Source: Aeromicrobium sp. PE09-221 | Lineage (GTDB): Bacteria > Actinomycetota > Actinomycetes > Propionibacteriales > Nocardioidaceae | DNA length: 64,000 nucleotides | Direction of reading: 5' to 3' | Assembly (NCBI RefSeq): GCF_002174305.1 | Contig: NZ_MIJB01000002.1 | Span: 1-64,000 of the forward strand | Part shown: piece after piece, positions 7,481-16,405 of the stretch | Layout of the letters: every line of letters starts with the position of its first letter | Numbering within the stretch: the stretch's first letter is position 1 | The notes under the pieces: generated by a model | What the model was told of the DNA's origin: nothing | Databases searched by the model: none | Seen by the model: only the letters and a program-made list of their open reading frames with translations | Position numbers and translations under genes: made by a program

Positions 7481-8685
7481 GTTCAGTTCACGATGCTGAT
7501 CAGTACCCTGGGGCCTCTGCGCGCCCCGGGGTACTGACATCGCGGCTCATCGACATCCCCCGGCAGCGGTTCGCCGAGGACTACTGGGGGCGCAAGGCTC
7601 TGCTCACGCGCCGGTCCGGTGACTTCGCCGATCTCTTCTCACCGGTGGCCGCCGACGAGCTGATCTCCCGGCGCGGGCTGCGCTCGCCCTTCTTGCGCGT
7701 CGCGAAGGATGGCGAGACCCTGCCGGTCTCGTCCTTCACCTCGCCCGCAGGGGTGGGTGCCACGATCGGCGACCAGCTCGATGACACCGCTCTGTGGCGG
7801 CACTTCGATGCCGGTGCCACCCTCGTCCTGCAAGCCCTCCAGCGCACCTGGGAGCCGATCGGCGACTTCGCCACGCGCCTCGGCGAGGAGCTCGGACACC
7901 CGGTGCAGGCCAATGCCTACATCACCCCGCCGCAGAACCAGGGCTTCGACGATCACTACGACGTCCACGATGTCTTCGTCCTGCAGATCAGCGGGACCAA
8001 GCGCTGGATCATCCACGAACCGGTCATGCAGAACCCCCTGCGCGACCAGCCCTGGACCGATCGGCGCGACGAGGTCGCGGCGGCAGCTGCCGCCGCCCCG
8101 GCCATCGACGCGGTGCTCGCGCCGGGCGATGTCCTCTATCTTCCGCGCGGTTGGCTGCACGCGGCCGCGGCGCAGGGCGAGGTCTCCATCCATCTCACCC
8201 TCGGCGTGCACACGTGGACCGGCCACGGGCTCGCCGAGCAGCTGGCCCAGGCCGTCATCGCGATCCTGCGCGACGATCCCGAGATCCGGGCCAGCCTCCC
8301 CCTGGGCGTGAAAGAACTCGATCCCGGCATCGTCGATATGGTGAAGAAGCGCTTCGCCGAGGCCCTCGACCAAGCCGACCCCCGGCCCGCGTTCCACCGC
8401 ACCCGTCGCTCGCAGGCACGGCCGGCGCCGCTCGGGCCCCTCGCGCAGCTGCGGGCCGTGAACGATCTGGGTCCCGACACGCTCGTGAGCTGGCGCGGCG
8501 GACTGGACTCCACCTTCAGCGGATCCCGGCTGATGACGCGTGTCGGCTGGCTGGATCTGACCGATGAGGAGCTGGCCGCCGTACATCGACTGCTCGACGG
8601 TGAGGTGCTCACCTGTGGAGAGCTCGGCGACCACGTGACCCGCCGACTGCTGCGCGCCGGCGTCGTCGTCCCCGTCCTGTCCTGA
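7477..8685 (+). CDS. JmjC/cupin-type 2-oxoglutarate Fe(II) oxygenase (ROX/MINA53-NO66-like)
   Basis: Predicted 402 residues. The double-stranded beta-helix shows the iron site H160-x-D162 in DDHYDVHDVFVLQ and His228 in LYLPRGWLHAA. The following strand and a C-terminal winged-helix-like part (LTDEELAAVHRLLDGEVLT) match bacterial ribosomal-oxygenase-like proteins of the Cupin_4/JmjC type. Known members hydroxylate Arg (YcfD) or His (MINA53, NO66) side chains in ribosomal proteins. Here the only plausible start is TTG at 7477, overlapping the stop of the repeat peptide gene, which points to that peptide as a possible substrate. A housekeeping ribosomal substrate is the main alternative. Confidence 0.85.
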   Translation: MSSVHDADQYPGASARPGVLTSRLIDIPRQRFAEDYWGRKALLTRRSGDFADLFSPVAADELISRRGLRSPFLRVAKDGETLPVSSFTSPAGVGATIGDQLDDTALWRHFDAGATLVLQALQRTWEPIGDFATRLGEELGHPVQANAYITPPQNQGFDDHYDVHDVFVLQISGTKRWIIHEPVMQNPLRDQPWTDRRDEVAAAAAAAPAIDAVLAPGDVLYLPRGWLHAAAAQGEVSIHLTLGVHTWTGHGLAEQLAQAVIAILRDDPEIRASLPLGVKELDPGIVDMVKKRFAEALDQADPRPAFHRTRRSQARPAPLGPLAQLRAVNDLGPDTLVSWRGGLDSTFSGSRLMTRVGWLDLTDEELAAVHRLLDGEVLTCGELGDHVTRRLLRAGVVVPVLS

Positions 8686-8686
8686 G

Positions 8687-9607
8687 GTGCCGGTGGAGAC
8701 CGAGCAGTTCTTCTGCGCTCAGGCCGCCGATGAGCGCGAGGACCCGATAGCCGGGACCGCGCCACGCGGCTCCTACTGGATCCTCATCGAATACCGCGGG
8801 TCCTGGCCGGTCAACGGATTCGACGGCCTCGATCTCGACCCGCAGGTGCACGCGGCCGTGTTCGCGGCGGCCCACGCGCGCCGGGCCCGCATCCTGCTGA
8901 TCCGGCGGCACGGACGTCGTCGGCGCGGAGGCCCAGGTCGCTGGGCGGTGCTCCATCGCGCCACCGGGGATCGGCTGATGCAACACTGGGGGACCTGGCG
9001 GGAGGAACGCGATCTGCTGGACATCGTCCGCGTGCTGAACGATCCCGCCGACCTCACCCCGCGGGGGACCCCGGAACCCGTCGTCCTGGTCTGCGCCCAC
9101 GGCCTGCACGATGTCTGCTGCGCGGTCCGCGGCCGTCCGGTCGCCGGGGCATTGAGCGCTCGATGGCCCCATCTGGTGTGGGAATGCACACACGTCGGAG
9201 GAGACCGGTTCGCGGCGAACATCCTCCTCGTGCCCGATGGCGTCTACTATGGCCGCCTCGACGCCGAGTCGGCTGTCGACGTCGTGGCGGGCCATCTGGA
9301 CGACCGCATCGATGCCAGGCACCTGCGTGGCTACACCGACCTCGTCCCCGTCGAACAGGTCGCCGTCGCGGCCGCATTGGAGACCCAGGGCCCCGCCGGC
9401 CGCGATGACTACGCGATCGTCTCCACCTCCCGAGAGGACGACCGGTGGACCGTTCACGTCGCGAGCCGTGTCCCCGGCCGCGATGCGCTCGCGATCGATA
9501 TCGAGGTCACGCGATCACCCCCGCGTCAGCTCACCTGCCGTGGAACGGCCCGGGCCTCCGCCTTCGTCTACAGCGTCGTGGCGGTCCGACAGGCGCCGAA
9601 ACCATGA
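8687..9607 (+). CDS. sucrase/ferredoxin-like protein (thioredoxin-fold [2Fe-2S] type)
   Basis: Predicted 306 residues. The segment VLVCAHGLHDVCCAVRGRPVA, then WECTHVGGDRFAANILLVPDG and Y-Y-G-R-L, is the signature of the Suc_Fer-like family. The conserved Cys and His residues there are thought to hold a [2Fe-2S] cluster in a thioredoxin-like fold. The start is GTG at 8687, or GTG at 8693 with a better-placed GAGG. It begins 1 bp after the oxygenase stop, so it forms the third gene of the repeat-peptide unit. A role in electron supply or iron handling for the oxygenase is possible but unproven. Confidence 0.8.
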   Translation: MPVETEQFFCAQAADEREDPIAGTAPRGSYWILIEYRGSWPVNGFDGLDLDPQVHAAVFAAAHARRARILLIRRHGRRRRGGPGRWAVLHRATGDRLMQHWGTWREERDLLDIVRVLNDPADLTPRGTPEPVVLVCAHGLHDVCCAVRGRPVAGALSARWPHLVWECTHVGGDRFAANILLVPDGVYYGRLDAESAVDVVAGHLDDRIDARHLRGYTDLVPVEQVAVAAALETQGPAGRDDYAIVSTSREDDRWTVHVASRVPGRDALAIDIEVTRSPPRQLTCRGTARASAFVYSVVAVRQAPKP

Positions 9608-9628
9608 GACGGACCCGATGTCGACGCG

Positions 9629-9937
9629 TCAGGACTTGACGAGTCGGGCGATGGCGGCGGACGCCTCCTTGATCTTCTGCTCGGCCTCCGGACCACCGGC
9701 CTTCGCCGCGTCCACGACGCAGTGCCTGAGATGGTCGTCCAAGAGGCCGAGGGCGACATTCTCCAGGGCACTGGTGAGTGCGCTGATCTGCGTCAGGATG
9801 TCGATGCAGTAGGTGTCCTCATCGATCATCCGGTGGATACCGCGGGCCTGTCCCTCGATGCGTTTGAGACGGGCGAGGTAGCGGGTCTTGTCGTCGATAT
9901 AGCCGTGAGCGTGAGCGCCCTCGTGCGAAGCGGTCAT
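9629..9937 (-). CDS. csoR: copper-sensing repressor CsoR
   Basis: Predicted 102 residues, DUF156/CsoR family, an all-helical tetrameric repressor released from DNA by Cu(I). The Cu ligands Cys44, His69 and Cys73 form the expected C-H-C triad (DTYCID and HLRHC). RLKRIEGQARGIHRMI is the conserved first helix. It is the last gene of the copper operon, ending close to the convergent sucrase/ferredoxin-like gene. A CsoR-type operator lies upstream of the first gene at 15441-15457, giving autoregulation. Confidence 0.9.
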   Translation of the reverse strand: MTASHEGAHAHGYIDDKTRYLARLKRIEGQARGIHRMIDEDTYCIDILTQISALTSALENVALGLLDDHLRHCVVDAAKAGGPEAEQKIKEASAAIARLVKS

Positions 9938-9941
9938 GGTG

Positions 9942-12008
9942 TCATCCTCCGGGGCGGTGATGTGGAGAGGTCAGGAAGGTGGCGGCACTGCGCTGGGGGC
10001 GTAGGTCGAGCCGTCTCAGCAGCTGGGCGTTCAGGGCGACCACGACGGTGGAGGCCGACATGAGGATCGCGCCGATGCTCATCGGCAACACGAATCCCAC
10101 CGGCGCCAGCACACCGGCCGCCAAGGGCACGGCCAGCAGATTGTAGCCCGCGGCCCACCAGAGGTTCTGCTTCATCGTGCGGTAGGTGGCACGCGACAGC
10201 TCCACGATCGAGAGCACCGAGCGTGGGTCGGACGAGGCGAGCACCACACCCGCCGAGCCGATCGCCACGTCCGTGCCCGCACCGATCGCGATGCCGACAT
10301 CGGCCTGGGCGAGAGCCGGTGCGTCGTTGACGCCGTCGCCGACCATCGCGACTGTGCGACCCTCACCCTGCAACTCGGCCACGGTCGCGGCCTTGTCCTC
10401 GGGGCGGACCCCGGCGTAGACCCGGTCGATGCCCAGCTCCCCGGCGACCTGATCGGCTACAGCCTGGGCGTCGCCGGTGATCATCACGACGTGCGCCCCG
10501 ATCGCGTGCAGCGCATCGACGGCCTGGCGGGACTCCGGGCGGATCTCGTCGGCGAGCCGCAGCGCTCCGACGACCTCCTCGCCCACGAGCACGTGCAGGA
10601 TGATCGCCCCCTCCTCGCGCCAGGTCGCAGCGACCGTCAGCTCGTCCGCGCCGTGCTGGTCAAGCAGATAGGGCCCGCCGACGCGGACCGTGGAGCCGTC
10701 GACCGTGGCCTCCACGCCGACGGCGGGGGAGGAGGAGAAGTCTCGCGCCGACGGAAGGTCCAGCTTCCGGTCACCGGCGGCGCGGACGATGGCCGTGGCC
10801 AGCGGATGCTCGCTGTCGGACTCCGCGGCCGCGGCGAGCGCCAGCACCTCGTCCTCGTCTCGTCCGGGGGCCGCCTGGACCGCGGTCACGGTCGGCTCTC
10901 CCTTGGTGAGGGTGCCGGTCTTGTCGAAGAGCACGGTGTCGACGGTGCGCATCGACTCCAGGGCGAGCCGGTCCTTGACGAGGACACCCCCGCGCGCCGC
11001 GCGTTCGGTGGCGATCGAGACCACGAGCGGGATCGCGAGCCCGAGGGCGTGCGGGCAGGCGATCACCAGGACGGTGATGCCGCGGACCACCGCCGAGTCG
11101 GGCATCCCGAGCAGGGTCCAGACGACCGCCGTGATCGCCGCCGCCCCGAGGGCGTACCAGAACAGCCAGGCGGCCGCGGTGTCCGCGATCCGCTGTGCCC
11201 GCGAGGAGGACGACTGCGCATCGGACACCAGCCGGCGGATACCGGCGAGGGCCGTGTCGTCGCCGATCGCGGTGACCTCGACACGCAACCCGGAGTCGGT
11301 GGCGACGGTGCCGGCGACCACCTGGTCACCCGTCTCCCGGCGCACGGGCGCGGACTCACCGGTCACCATCGACTCGTCCATACTCGCCGCGCCGTCGACG
11401 ATCCGTCCGTCGGCGGGCACCGATGCCCCGGGCCGGACGACCACCACGTCACCGACCGAGAGGTCGGCGGGGGCGACGGTGACGATGCCGTCGCCCTCCA
11501 AGCGCTCGGCTTCGTCTGGCAGCAGGGCGGCCAGCGAGTCGAGGGCCGACGTGGTCTGCGCCAGGGAGCGCATCTCGATCCAGTGACCGAGCAGCATGAT
11601 GACGATCAGCAGCGCCAGCTCCCACCAGAAGTCCAGCTCGTGATGCAGCAGGTGCAGGCTCGCGCCCCATGAGGCCACGAAGGCCACCGTGATCGCCAAG
11701 GCGATCAGGAGCATCATGCCCGGCTGGCGGGAGCGGATCTCGCTCACACCGCCGGTGAGGAACGGACGGCCGCCCCAGACATACATGACGGTGCCGAGAA
11801 CGGGCGAGACCCACTGCACCCAGCCGGCGCCGGTGAGCTCATATCCCACGAGGTCGGCGAACATCGCGTTGAATCCCACGACCGGGACGGCGAACGTGAG
11901 CATGATCCAGAACAGCCGCCGGAACCGCTCGACGTGGTCATGATGGTCGTGATGGTCGTGGCCCTCGTGCTCGGTGCGCTCATGCCTATCGTGCTGAGAG
12001 GCCGTCAT
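9942..12008 (-). CDS. copB: CopB-type P1B ATPase (CPH motif, His-rich N-terminus)
   Basis: Predicted 688 residues. It has a histidine-rich N-terminus ([12 protein letters not shown]) instead of an HMA domain, eight membrane segments, the channel motif [11 protein letters not shown] (CPH, P1B-3 type), phosphorylation site [11 protein letters not shown], and hinge [17 protein letters not shown]1B-3 pumps export Cu(II) or Cu(I)/Ag(I) across the membrane at ATP cost. The start ATG at 12008 lies 23 bp inside the copA 3' end, so the two pumps are made together. csoR follows after 4 bp. Confidence 0.9.
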   Translation of the reverse strand: MTASQHDRHERTEHEGHDHHDHHDHVERFRRLFWIMLTFAVPVVGFNAMFADLVGYELTGAGWVQWVSPVLGTVMYVWGGRPFLTGGVSEIRSRQPGMMLLIALAITVAFVASWGASLHLLHHELDFWWELALLIVIMLLGHWIEMRSLAQTTSALDSLAALLPDEAERLEGDGIVTVAPADLSVGDVVVVRPGASVPADGRIVDGAASMDESMVTGESAPVRRETGDQVVAGTVATDSGLRVEVTAIGDDTALAGIRRLVSDAQSSSSRAQRIADTAAAWLFWYALGAAAITAVVWTLLGMPDSAVVRGITVLVIACPHALGLAIPLVVSIATERAARGGVLVKDRLALESMRTVDTVLFDKTGTLTKGEPTVTAVQAAPGRDEDEVLALAAAAESDSEHPLATAIVRAAGDRKLDLPSARDFSSSPAVGVEATVDGSTVRVGGPYLLDQHGADELTVAATWREEGAIILHVLVGEEVVGALRLADEIRPESRQAVDALHAIGAHVVMITGDAQAVADQVAGELGIDRVYAGVRPEDKAATVAELQGEGRTVAMVGDGVNDAPALAQADVGIAIGAGTDVAIGSAGVVLASSDPRSVLSIVELSRATYRTMKQNLWWAAGYNLLAVPLAAGVLAPVGFVLPMSIGAILMSASTVVVALNAQLLRRLDLRPQRSAATFLTSPHHRPGG

Positions 12009-14271
12009 GCAGCGCCCCCTTGTCGATCCCGGCGAACGTGCGCAGGCGCAGGCTGTTGCTCACCACGAAGACGCTGGAGAGCGCCATGGCCGCCCCGGCG
12101 AGCATGGGATTGAGCAGCCCGAAGGCGGCCAGCGGGATCGCGGCGGTGTTGTAGGAGAAGGCCCAGAACAGGTTGGTCTTGATGGTGCGCAGCGTCCGGC
12201 GCGCCAGTGCGATGGCATCGGCGGCGGCGCGCAGGTCGCCCCGGACGAGTGTGATGTCGGCGGCCTCGATCGCGACATCGGTGCCGGTCCCCATCGCGAG
12301 ACCCAGATCAGCCTGGGCGAGGGCCGGCGCGTCATTGACCCCGTCGCCGACCATCGCGACGACCTTGCCCTCGCCTTGCAGACGGGCGATGACATCGACC
12401 TTGTCCCGCGGCAGGACCTCGGCGATGACCCGCTCGATGCCGACCTCGTCGGCCACCTGCTCGGCGACGGTCTGGTTGTCACCGGTAAGGAGGATGGGGG
12501 TCAGGCCGAGCTCGACGAGACGTCTCACCGCCTCGGCGCTCGTCGGCTTGATCTGATCGGACACGACCAGCACCCCGCGGGCCCGTCCGTCCCAGCCGAC
12601 CGCGATCGCCGTCCGGCCCTCGGCCTCCGCCTCCCGCTTGGCGCGGAGCAGGGCGTCGTCGAGTGGTTGCGCCCAGTCCTCGAGGAGTGCCTCACGCCCG
12701 GCGAGGACGGCGTGCCCCTCGACGACGCCCTGCACACCGCGGCCCTCCAGGTTCTCGAAGGACTCGGGGACCGGCAGGGTGTCCAGCTCGTCGCGTGCGC
12801 CCGTGGCGATGGCCTGGGCGATCGGGTGCTCGGAGGCATCCTCCAGGGCACCCGCCAGACGCAGCAGGTCGGCGCGCTCGACACCCTCTCCGGTGATGAC
12901 ACCGGTCAGCGTCATGCGTCCGGCGGTGACCGTGCCGGTCTTGTCGAGCACGATCGTGTCAACCCGTCGAGTGGACTCCAGGATCTCCGGGCCCTTGATG
13001 AGCACGCCGAGCTGTGCTCCGCGACCGGTGCCGACCAGCAGAGCCGTCGGCGTCGCGAGGCCGAGAGCGCAGGGGCAGGCGATGATCAACACGGCAACGG
13101 CCGCGGTGAACCCGGCCGAGAGCGGGAAGCCGGCGCCGATCCACGCACCCAGCGTGGCCACGGCGATGGCGATCGCGATGGGGACGAACACGCCGGACAC
13201 CCGGTCGGCGAGTCGCTGGATCTCGGCCTTGCCGGACTGGGCGTCCTCGACCATGCGGGCCATCTGCGCGAGCTGGGTGTCGGAGCCCACCCGGGTCGCT
13301 CGGACGATCAACCGGCCCCCGGCATTGACCGTCGCCCCGGTCACCGCATCGCCTTCGGCGACCTCGACGGGGAGTGACTCGCCGGTCAGCATCGAGGCAT
13401 CGATCGCCGAGTTGCCCGAGACGATCACGCCGTCGGCCGCGAGCTTCTCACCGGGCCGGACGACGAACTCGTCTCCGACGGAGAGCTGCTCGACGGGCAC
13501 CCGCTGTTCGCGCCCTTCGCGCAGGAGCGAGACCTCCTTGGCGCCGAGCTCCAGCAATGCCCGTAGCGCCGCTCCGGCCCGGCGCTTGGACCGCTTCTCG
13601 AAGTAGCGGCCCATCAGGATGAAGGTGATGACGCCCGCGGCCACCTCGAGATAGATGTGTCCGAGCCCGTCGGTACGCGAGATGGTCAGCTCGAAGGGAT
13701 GGACCACACCGGGCTCGCCGGCCGTCCCGAAGAAGAGCGCGACGATCGACCACAGCATCGCCGCGGTCGTGCCGACGGAGACAAGGGTGTCCATGGTGGC
13801 CGCACCGTGGCGGAGGTTCATCCAGGCCGCCCGGTGGAAGGGCCATCCGGCCCAGACCACCACCGGGGCTGCCAGCGCGAGCGAGGCAAAACCCCAGTAG
13901 TCGAACTGCAGCGCGGGGATCATCGCCATCGCGATGACCGGCAGGCTGAGGACCGCCGATCCGATCAGGCGCTGGCGCAGGCCGCGGAGTTCGGCGTCCT
14001 CGGGGGGCTCGCCGGGCTCGTCCTCCTCCCGGCGGGGCGGGGCGGGCAGAGAGGCGGTGTAACCGGTCCTCTCGACCTCGGCGATGAGCAGCTGCGGGTC
14101 GAGGTCGGCCGGTCCGGTCACGCTGGCCTTCTCGGTGGCGTAGTTGACGCTGGCGGTGACCCCCTCGAGCTTGTTGAGCTTCTTCTCGATGCGGCTGGCG
14201 CAGGAGGCGCAAGTCATGCCGCCGATCCGCAGCTCGAGGCTGCCGGTGCCGATGACATCCTCAGTGGTCAT
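11986..14271 (-). CDS. copA: Cu(I)-translocating P-type ATPase CopA
   Basis: Predicted 761 residues. There is one N-terminal HMA domain with GMTCASC (Cys21/Cys24), eight membrane segments, the CPC channel motif in [24 protein letters not shown] phosphorylation site, the HP motif (SEHPIAQAI) and [16 protein letters not shown]. These define a P1B-1 Cu(I)/Ag(I) exporter. The ATG at 14271 begins just before the HMA domain and overlaps the end of the upstream secreted protein gene by 11 bp. It shares the CsoR operon with copZ, which would hand Cu(I) to its HMA domain. Confidence 0.92.
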   Translation of the reverse strand: MTTEDVIGTGSLELRIGGMTCASCASRIEKKLNKLEGVTASVNYATEKASVTGPADLDPQLLIAEVERTGYTASLPAPPRREEDEPGEPPEDAELRGLRQRLIGSAVLSLPVIAMAMIPALQFDYWGFASLALAAPVVVWAGWPFHRAAWMNLRHGAATMDTLVSVGTTAAMLWSIVALFFGTAGEPGVVHPFELTISRTDGLGHIYLEVAAGVITFILMGRYFEKRSKRRAGAALRALLELGAKEVSLLREGREQRVPVEQLSVGDEFVVRPGEKLAADGVIVSGNSAIDASMLTGESLPVEVAEGDAVTGATVNAGGRLIVRATRVGSDTQLAQMARMVEDAQSGKAEIQRLADRVSGVFVPIAIAIAVATLGAWIGAGFPLSAGFTAAVAVLIIACPCALGLATPTALLVGTGRGAQLGVLIKGPEILESTRRVDTIVLDKTGTVTAGRMTLTGVITGEGVERADLLRLAGALEDASEHPIAQAIATGARDELDTLPVPESFENLEGRGVQGVVEGHAVLAGREALLEDWAQPLDDALLRAKREAEAEGRTAIAVGWDGRARGVLVVSDQIKPTSAEAVRRLVELGLTPILLTGDNQTVAEQVADEVGIERVIAEVLPRDKVDVIARLQGEGKVVAMVGDGVNDAPALAQADLGLAMGTGTDVAIEAADITLVRGDLRAAADAIALARRTLRTIKTNLFWAFSYNTAAIPLAAFGLLNPMLAGAAMALSSVFVVSNSLRLRTFAGIDKGALHDGLSAR

Positions 14272-15190
14272 GGCCGCCTCCGTTCGCATGACCGGTGCTC
14301 GTCGTGGTGTCGAGGACGAACGGCGCCGTCCGCACCTCGCCGCCGACACGGAAGTCCAGATACAGCAGATAGCGTCCCGGGGTCGGTGCGCTGGCCGTGA
14401 AGACGGTCTCCGGCCCGGAGGTCTCGCCGGGCTCCGGCGTATCGCCGTGCGGGTGGACGTGTAGATAGGCCAGATCCCCCTCACGAAGGGCCACCAGATG
14501 GCCGAATGCGCCTAGATGCGGTTCTAGATCGGTGACCGGCTCCCCGTCCCGGGCGACGGTAACGGCCAATTCGCTCGACTCGCCGGCTACCAGATCGCCG
14601 GAGATGCCGACCTCGTAGCCGTCGACCGTGGCGGTGGCACTCGGCTCCGGCGGGACGGGGGAGTAGTCCCCCGCGACCTGTGTGGTCGTCGAGAGCGTGA
14701 GCCCCTTGCCGGCCGACGCCGGGGTGAAGTCCGCGATCAGCCGGTAGGTGCCGCCGGCTGCCCACTCCCAGGGGATCGACCAGGTGCCGTGATCATCGCG
14801 CTCGGGGTGGACGTGACGGAACAGCTGTCCGTCGGCGCGCACGACGATCAGGTGGAGCTCGTGCTCGTGCTCGAGCTCGTAGTCGGTCACCGGGCCGCCC
14901 CGGGGCTCGAGGACGAGGAAGGACAGTTCGCCCTCCTCGCCGACGGCTCCGGGGGAGCCGACGTCGGCGATTCGGTAACCGTCCTGGGCGAGTCCGAGCC
15001 CCGGTGCCGTCTCGTGGGCGCCAGGGCCGTCGTGTGACGCCGGGGCGTCGTGGCCGCCGTGTCCCTCGGAGTCCTGTGCCCAGTCCCGTGCGGCATCCTC
15101 GGGGACGACCGCGCTCGCGGTGGCGAAGGCCACGGCGAACACGGCGATCAGCCCGATGCCGTACAGAGTGAGTCGTGCCGGGGCCCGCAC
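14261..15190 (-). CDS. exported histidine-rich metal-associated protein
   Basis: Predicted 309 residues from a GTG at 15190 that starts 1 bp after the copZ stop. One N-terminal membrane segment ([21 protein letters not shown]) is followed by a His-rich stretch ([19 protein letters not shown]). Two beta-rich domains come next with [12 protein letters not shown] and [11 protein letters not shown], and the chain ends GGGHDH. It probably stays anchored with its body outside the membrane and binds copper there. Similar proteins occur in actinobacterial copper operons, but the biochemical role is not established. Its stop overlaps the copA start. Confidence 0.7.
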   Translation of the reverse strand: MRAPARLTLYGIGLIAVFAVAFATASAVVPEDAARDWAQDSEGHGGHDAPASHDGPGAHETAPGLGLAQDGYRIADVGSPGAVGEEGELSFLVLEPRGGPVTDYELEHEHELHLIVVRADGQLFRHVHPERDDHGTWSIPWEWAAGGTYRLIADFTPASAGKGLTLSTTTQVAGDYSPVPPEPSATATVDGYEVGISGDLVAGESSELAVTVARDGEPVTDLEPHLGAFGHLVALREGDLAYLHVHPHGDTPEPGETSGPETVFTASAPTPGRYLLYLDFRVGGEVRTAPFVLDTTTSTGHANGGGHDH

Positions 15191-15191
15191 G

Positions 15192-15401
15192 TCAGGCCCG
15201 GGCCGCTTGGTAACCGGCCTCGTCGACGGCGGCGAGCACCGCGGCGTCGTCGACGGGCTGGTCCGCGGTGACGGACAACCGGCCGGTGGCCGCACTGACA
15301 TCGATCGCGGTGACGCCGGGGATCTGCGACACCTCGTCGCGGACGGCGCCCTCACAGTGCCCACAGCTCATCCCGGTCACCTGGTACTCGGTCGTGCTCA
15401 T
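15192..15401 (-). CDS. copZ: copper chaperone CopZ (HMA domain)
   Basis: Predicted 69 residues, a single heavy-metal-associated domain with GMSCGHC (Cys13, Cys16) and the beta-alpha-beta-beta-alpha-beta pattern ending AVDEAGYQA. It carries Cu(I) in the cytosol, usually to CopA and CsoR. It is the first gene of the operon, directly downstream of the CsoR box. Confidence 0.9.
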   Translation of the reverse strand: MSTTEYQVTGMSCGHCEGAVRDEVSQIPGVTAIDVSAATGRLSVTADQPVDDAAVLAAVDEAGYQAARA

Positions 15402-15440
15402 GGGCGGCTCCTCTCATTCGGATGCGATGGCACCTACGCT

Positions 15441-15457
15441 ATACCCCTATGGGGTAT
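15441..15457. promoter_or_regulatory. CsoR operator
   Basis: ATACCCC-TAT-GGGGTAT is a perfect 7-bp dyad with a 3-bp centre, the common form of CsoR operators. It lies 40 bp upstream of copZ, within the expected promoter. Binding by the operon's own CsoR would repress all five genes until Cu(I) is bound. Confidence 0.8.
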
Positions 15458-15480
15458 CAGGCAAGTGGCGAGACGGCGTC

Positions 15481-15556
15481 GAGTGGTGCATTCGTGCCCG
15501 CGAGTGGTGCGAATTCGCCCCTTCTCGCGCGATTCCGGGACGAATCTGCACCACTC
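15481..15556. repeat. short direct and inverted repeats (GAGTGGTGC motif)
   Basis: GAGTGGTGC occurs at 15481-15489 and again at 15502-15510. The second copy, extended to 15517, is answered by an inverted copy at 15541-15556 with 14 of 16 positions matching, so the region could fold as a long hairpin. It lies between the copper promoter and the 3' end of the exopolysaccharide operon. It may be a terminator-like or REP-like dispersed element. Confidence 0.5.
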
Positions 15557-15607
15557 GGGCGTCCGGGAGCGCTGGGTCCGGGCGCGGACCGGGGGTGGCG
15601 CGGAGGG

Positions 15608-16405
15608 TCAGCGGACGCGGGGGTCGTCGTCGACGAGACGCGTCCAGGGACCCTCGGGCACGTCGCTCTCCTCGACGAAGCGCCAGTCCACGCGGGACTG
15701 CAGCATGTCCAGTCCGGCCAGGTGCAGGCAGGCGTTGAGGGCGGGGGAGACGTCCATCCCAGCACCGCGGAACTTGGTCGTCGACGGTGGCATGTCATCC
15801 GCGCCGAACACATAGGCGGTGTCGTGATAGTTCGCCGGCCCGGCATCCGCGATCTGCCCGAAACAGGTCCGGTCGCCGTGACGGATCTCGACCCAGCGGT
15901 TCTTCATCAGGCTGAACGCCCGATCGTCGACGTGCTCGGCGTAACCCCGATCGCGGGCCCAGGGCACCACCTCGCCGCGCCAGGCGAAGCCGAGCCCGTC
16001 GTTGACATCGTCATAGGGCAGATCGAGGTAGAAGGGGTTCATCCGCGGCTCCATCGACCGCGGCCAGTAGCCGTCCTCGGCGTACCGTTGCTCGGTGCGG
16101 CATTCGCGGCCGATCTGCCGGCCGTCGCAGCCGCCGTACCGCTCGATCCAGCGCGAGTCGTAGGCGGACACGCGTTGGGAGCCGTCCGGGGCGTCGGGGT
16201 CGAGGATCTCGCCGACCCAGAAGGTCGCCGCGACGATCTCGGTGTGCCAGGGGTAGCTGCGTGGCAGCGGACCCGGGTCGACGAACACTCCCGGCGGCTC
16301 AGGGGTCGCCGGCTCGGCGGGCGGGGAGCGTGGCGGGCTCGTCGACAGCAGTCCGAGCAGGACCGCAGCCGACACGCCCGCCACGGTCAGGCGAAGTCCT
16401 CTCAC
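15608..16405 (-). CDS. secreted protein with RlpA/double-psi-barrel-like segment
   Basis: Predicted 265 residues with an N-terminal signal-type segment (LTVAGVSAAVLLGLLS). The C-terminal half reads WVEIRHGDRTCFGQIADAGP and later GAGMDVSPALNACL. The spacing resembles RlpA-like double-psi beta-barrels, where N/D-x-G-P and I-D-L-S form the active groove, so a cell-wall or sugar-binding role is conceivable. Four Cys may form disulfides. It is the last gene of the exopolysaccharide operon; its GTG start overlaps the deacetylase stop by 4 bp. The fold call is inference. Confidence 0.6.
   Translation of the reverse strand: MRGLRLTVAGVSAAVLLGLLSTSPPRSPPAEPATPEPPGVFVDPGPLPRSYPWHTEIVAATFWVGEILDPDAPDGSQRVSAYDSRWIERYGGCDGRQIGRECRTEQRYAEDGYWPRSMEPRMNPFYLDLPYDDVNDGLGFAWRGEVVPWARDRGYAEHVDDRAFSLMKNRWVEIRHGDRTCFGQIADAGPANYHDTAYVFGADDMPPSTTKFRGAGMDVSPALNACLHLAGLDMLQSRVDWRFVEESDVPEGPWTRLVDDDPRVR

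Noticed and set aside
10491..13377. Plus-strand open frames (393 and 456 codons) opposite copB and copA
   Set aside because: Shadows of the ATPase genes, rich in Arg/Gly/Asp without motifs.
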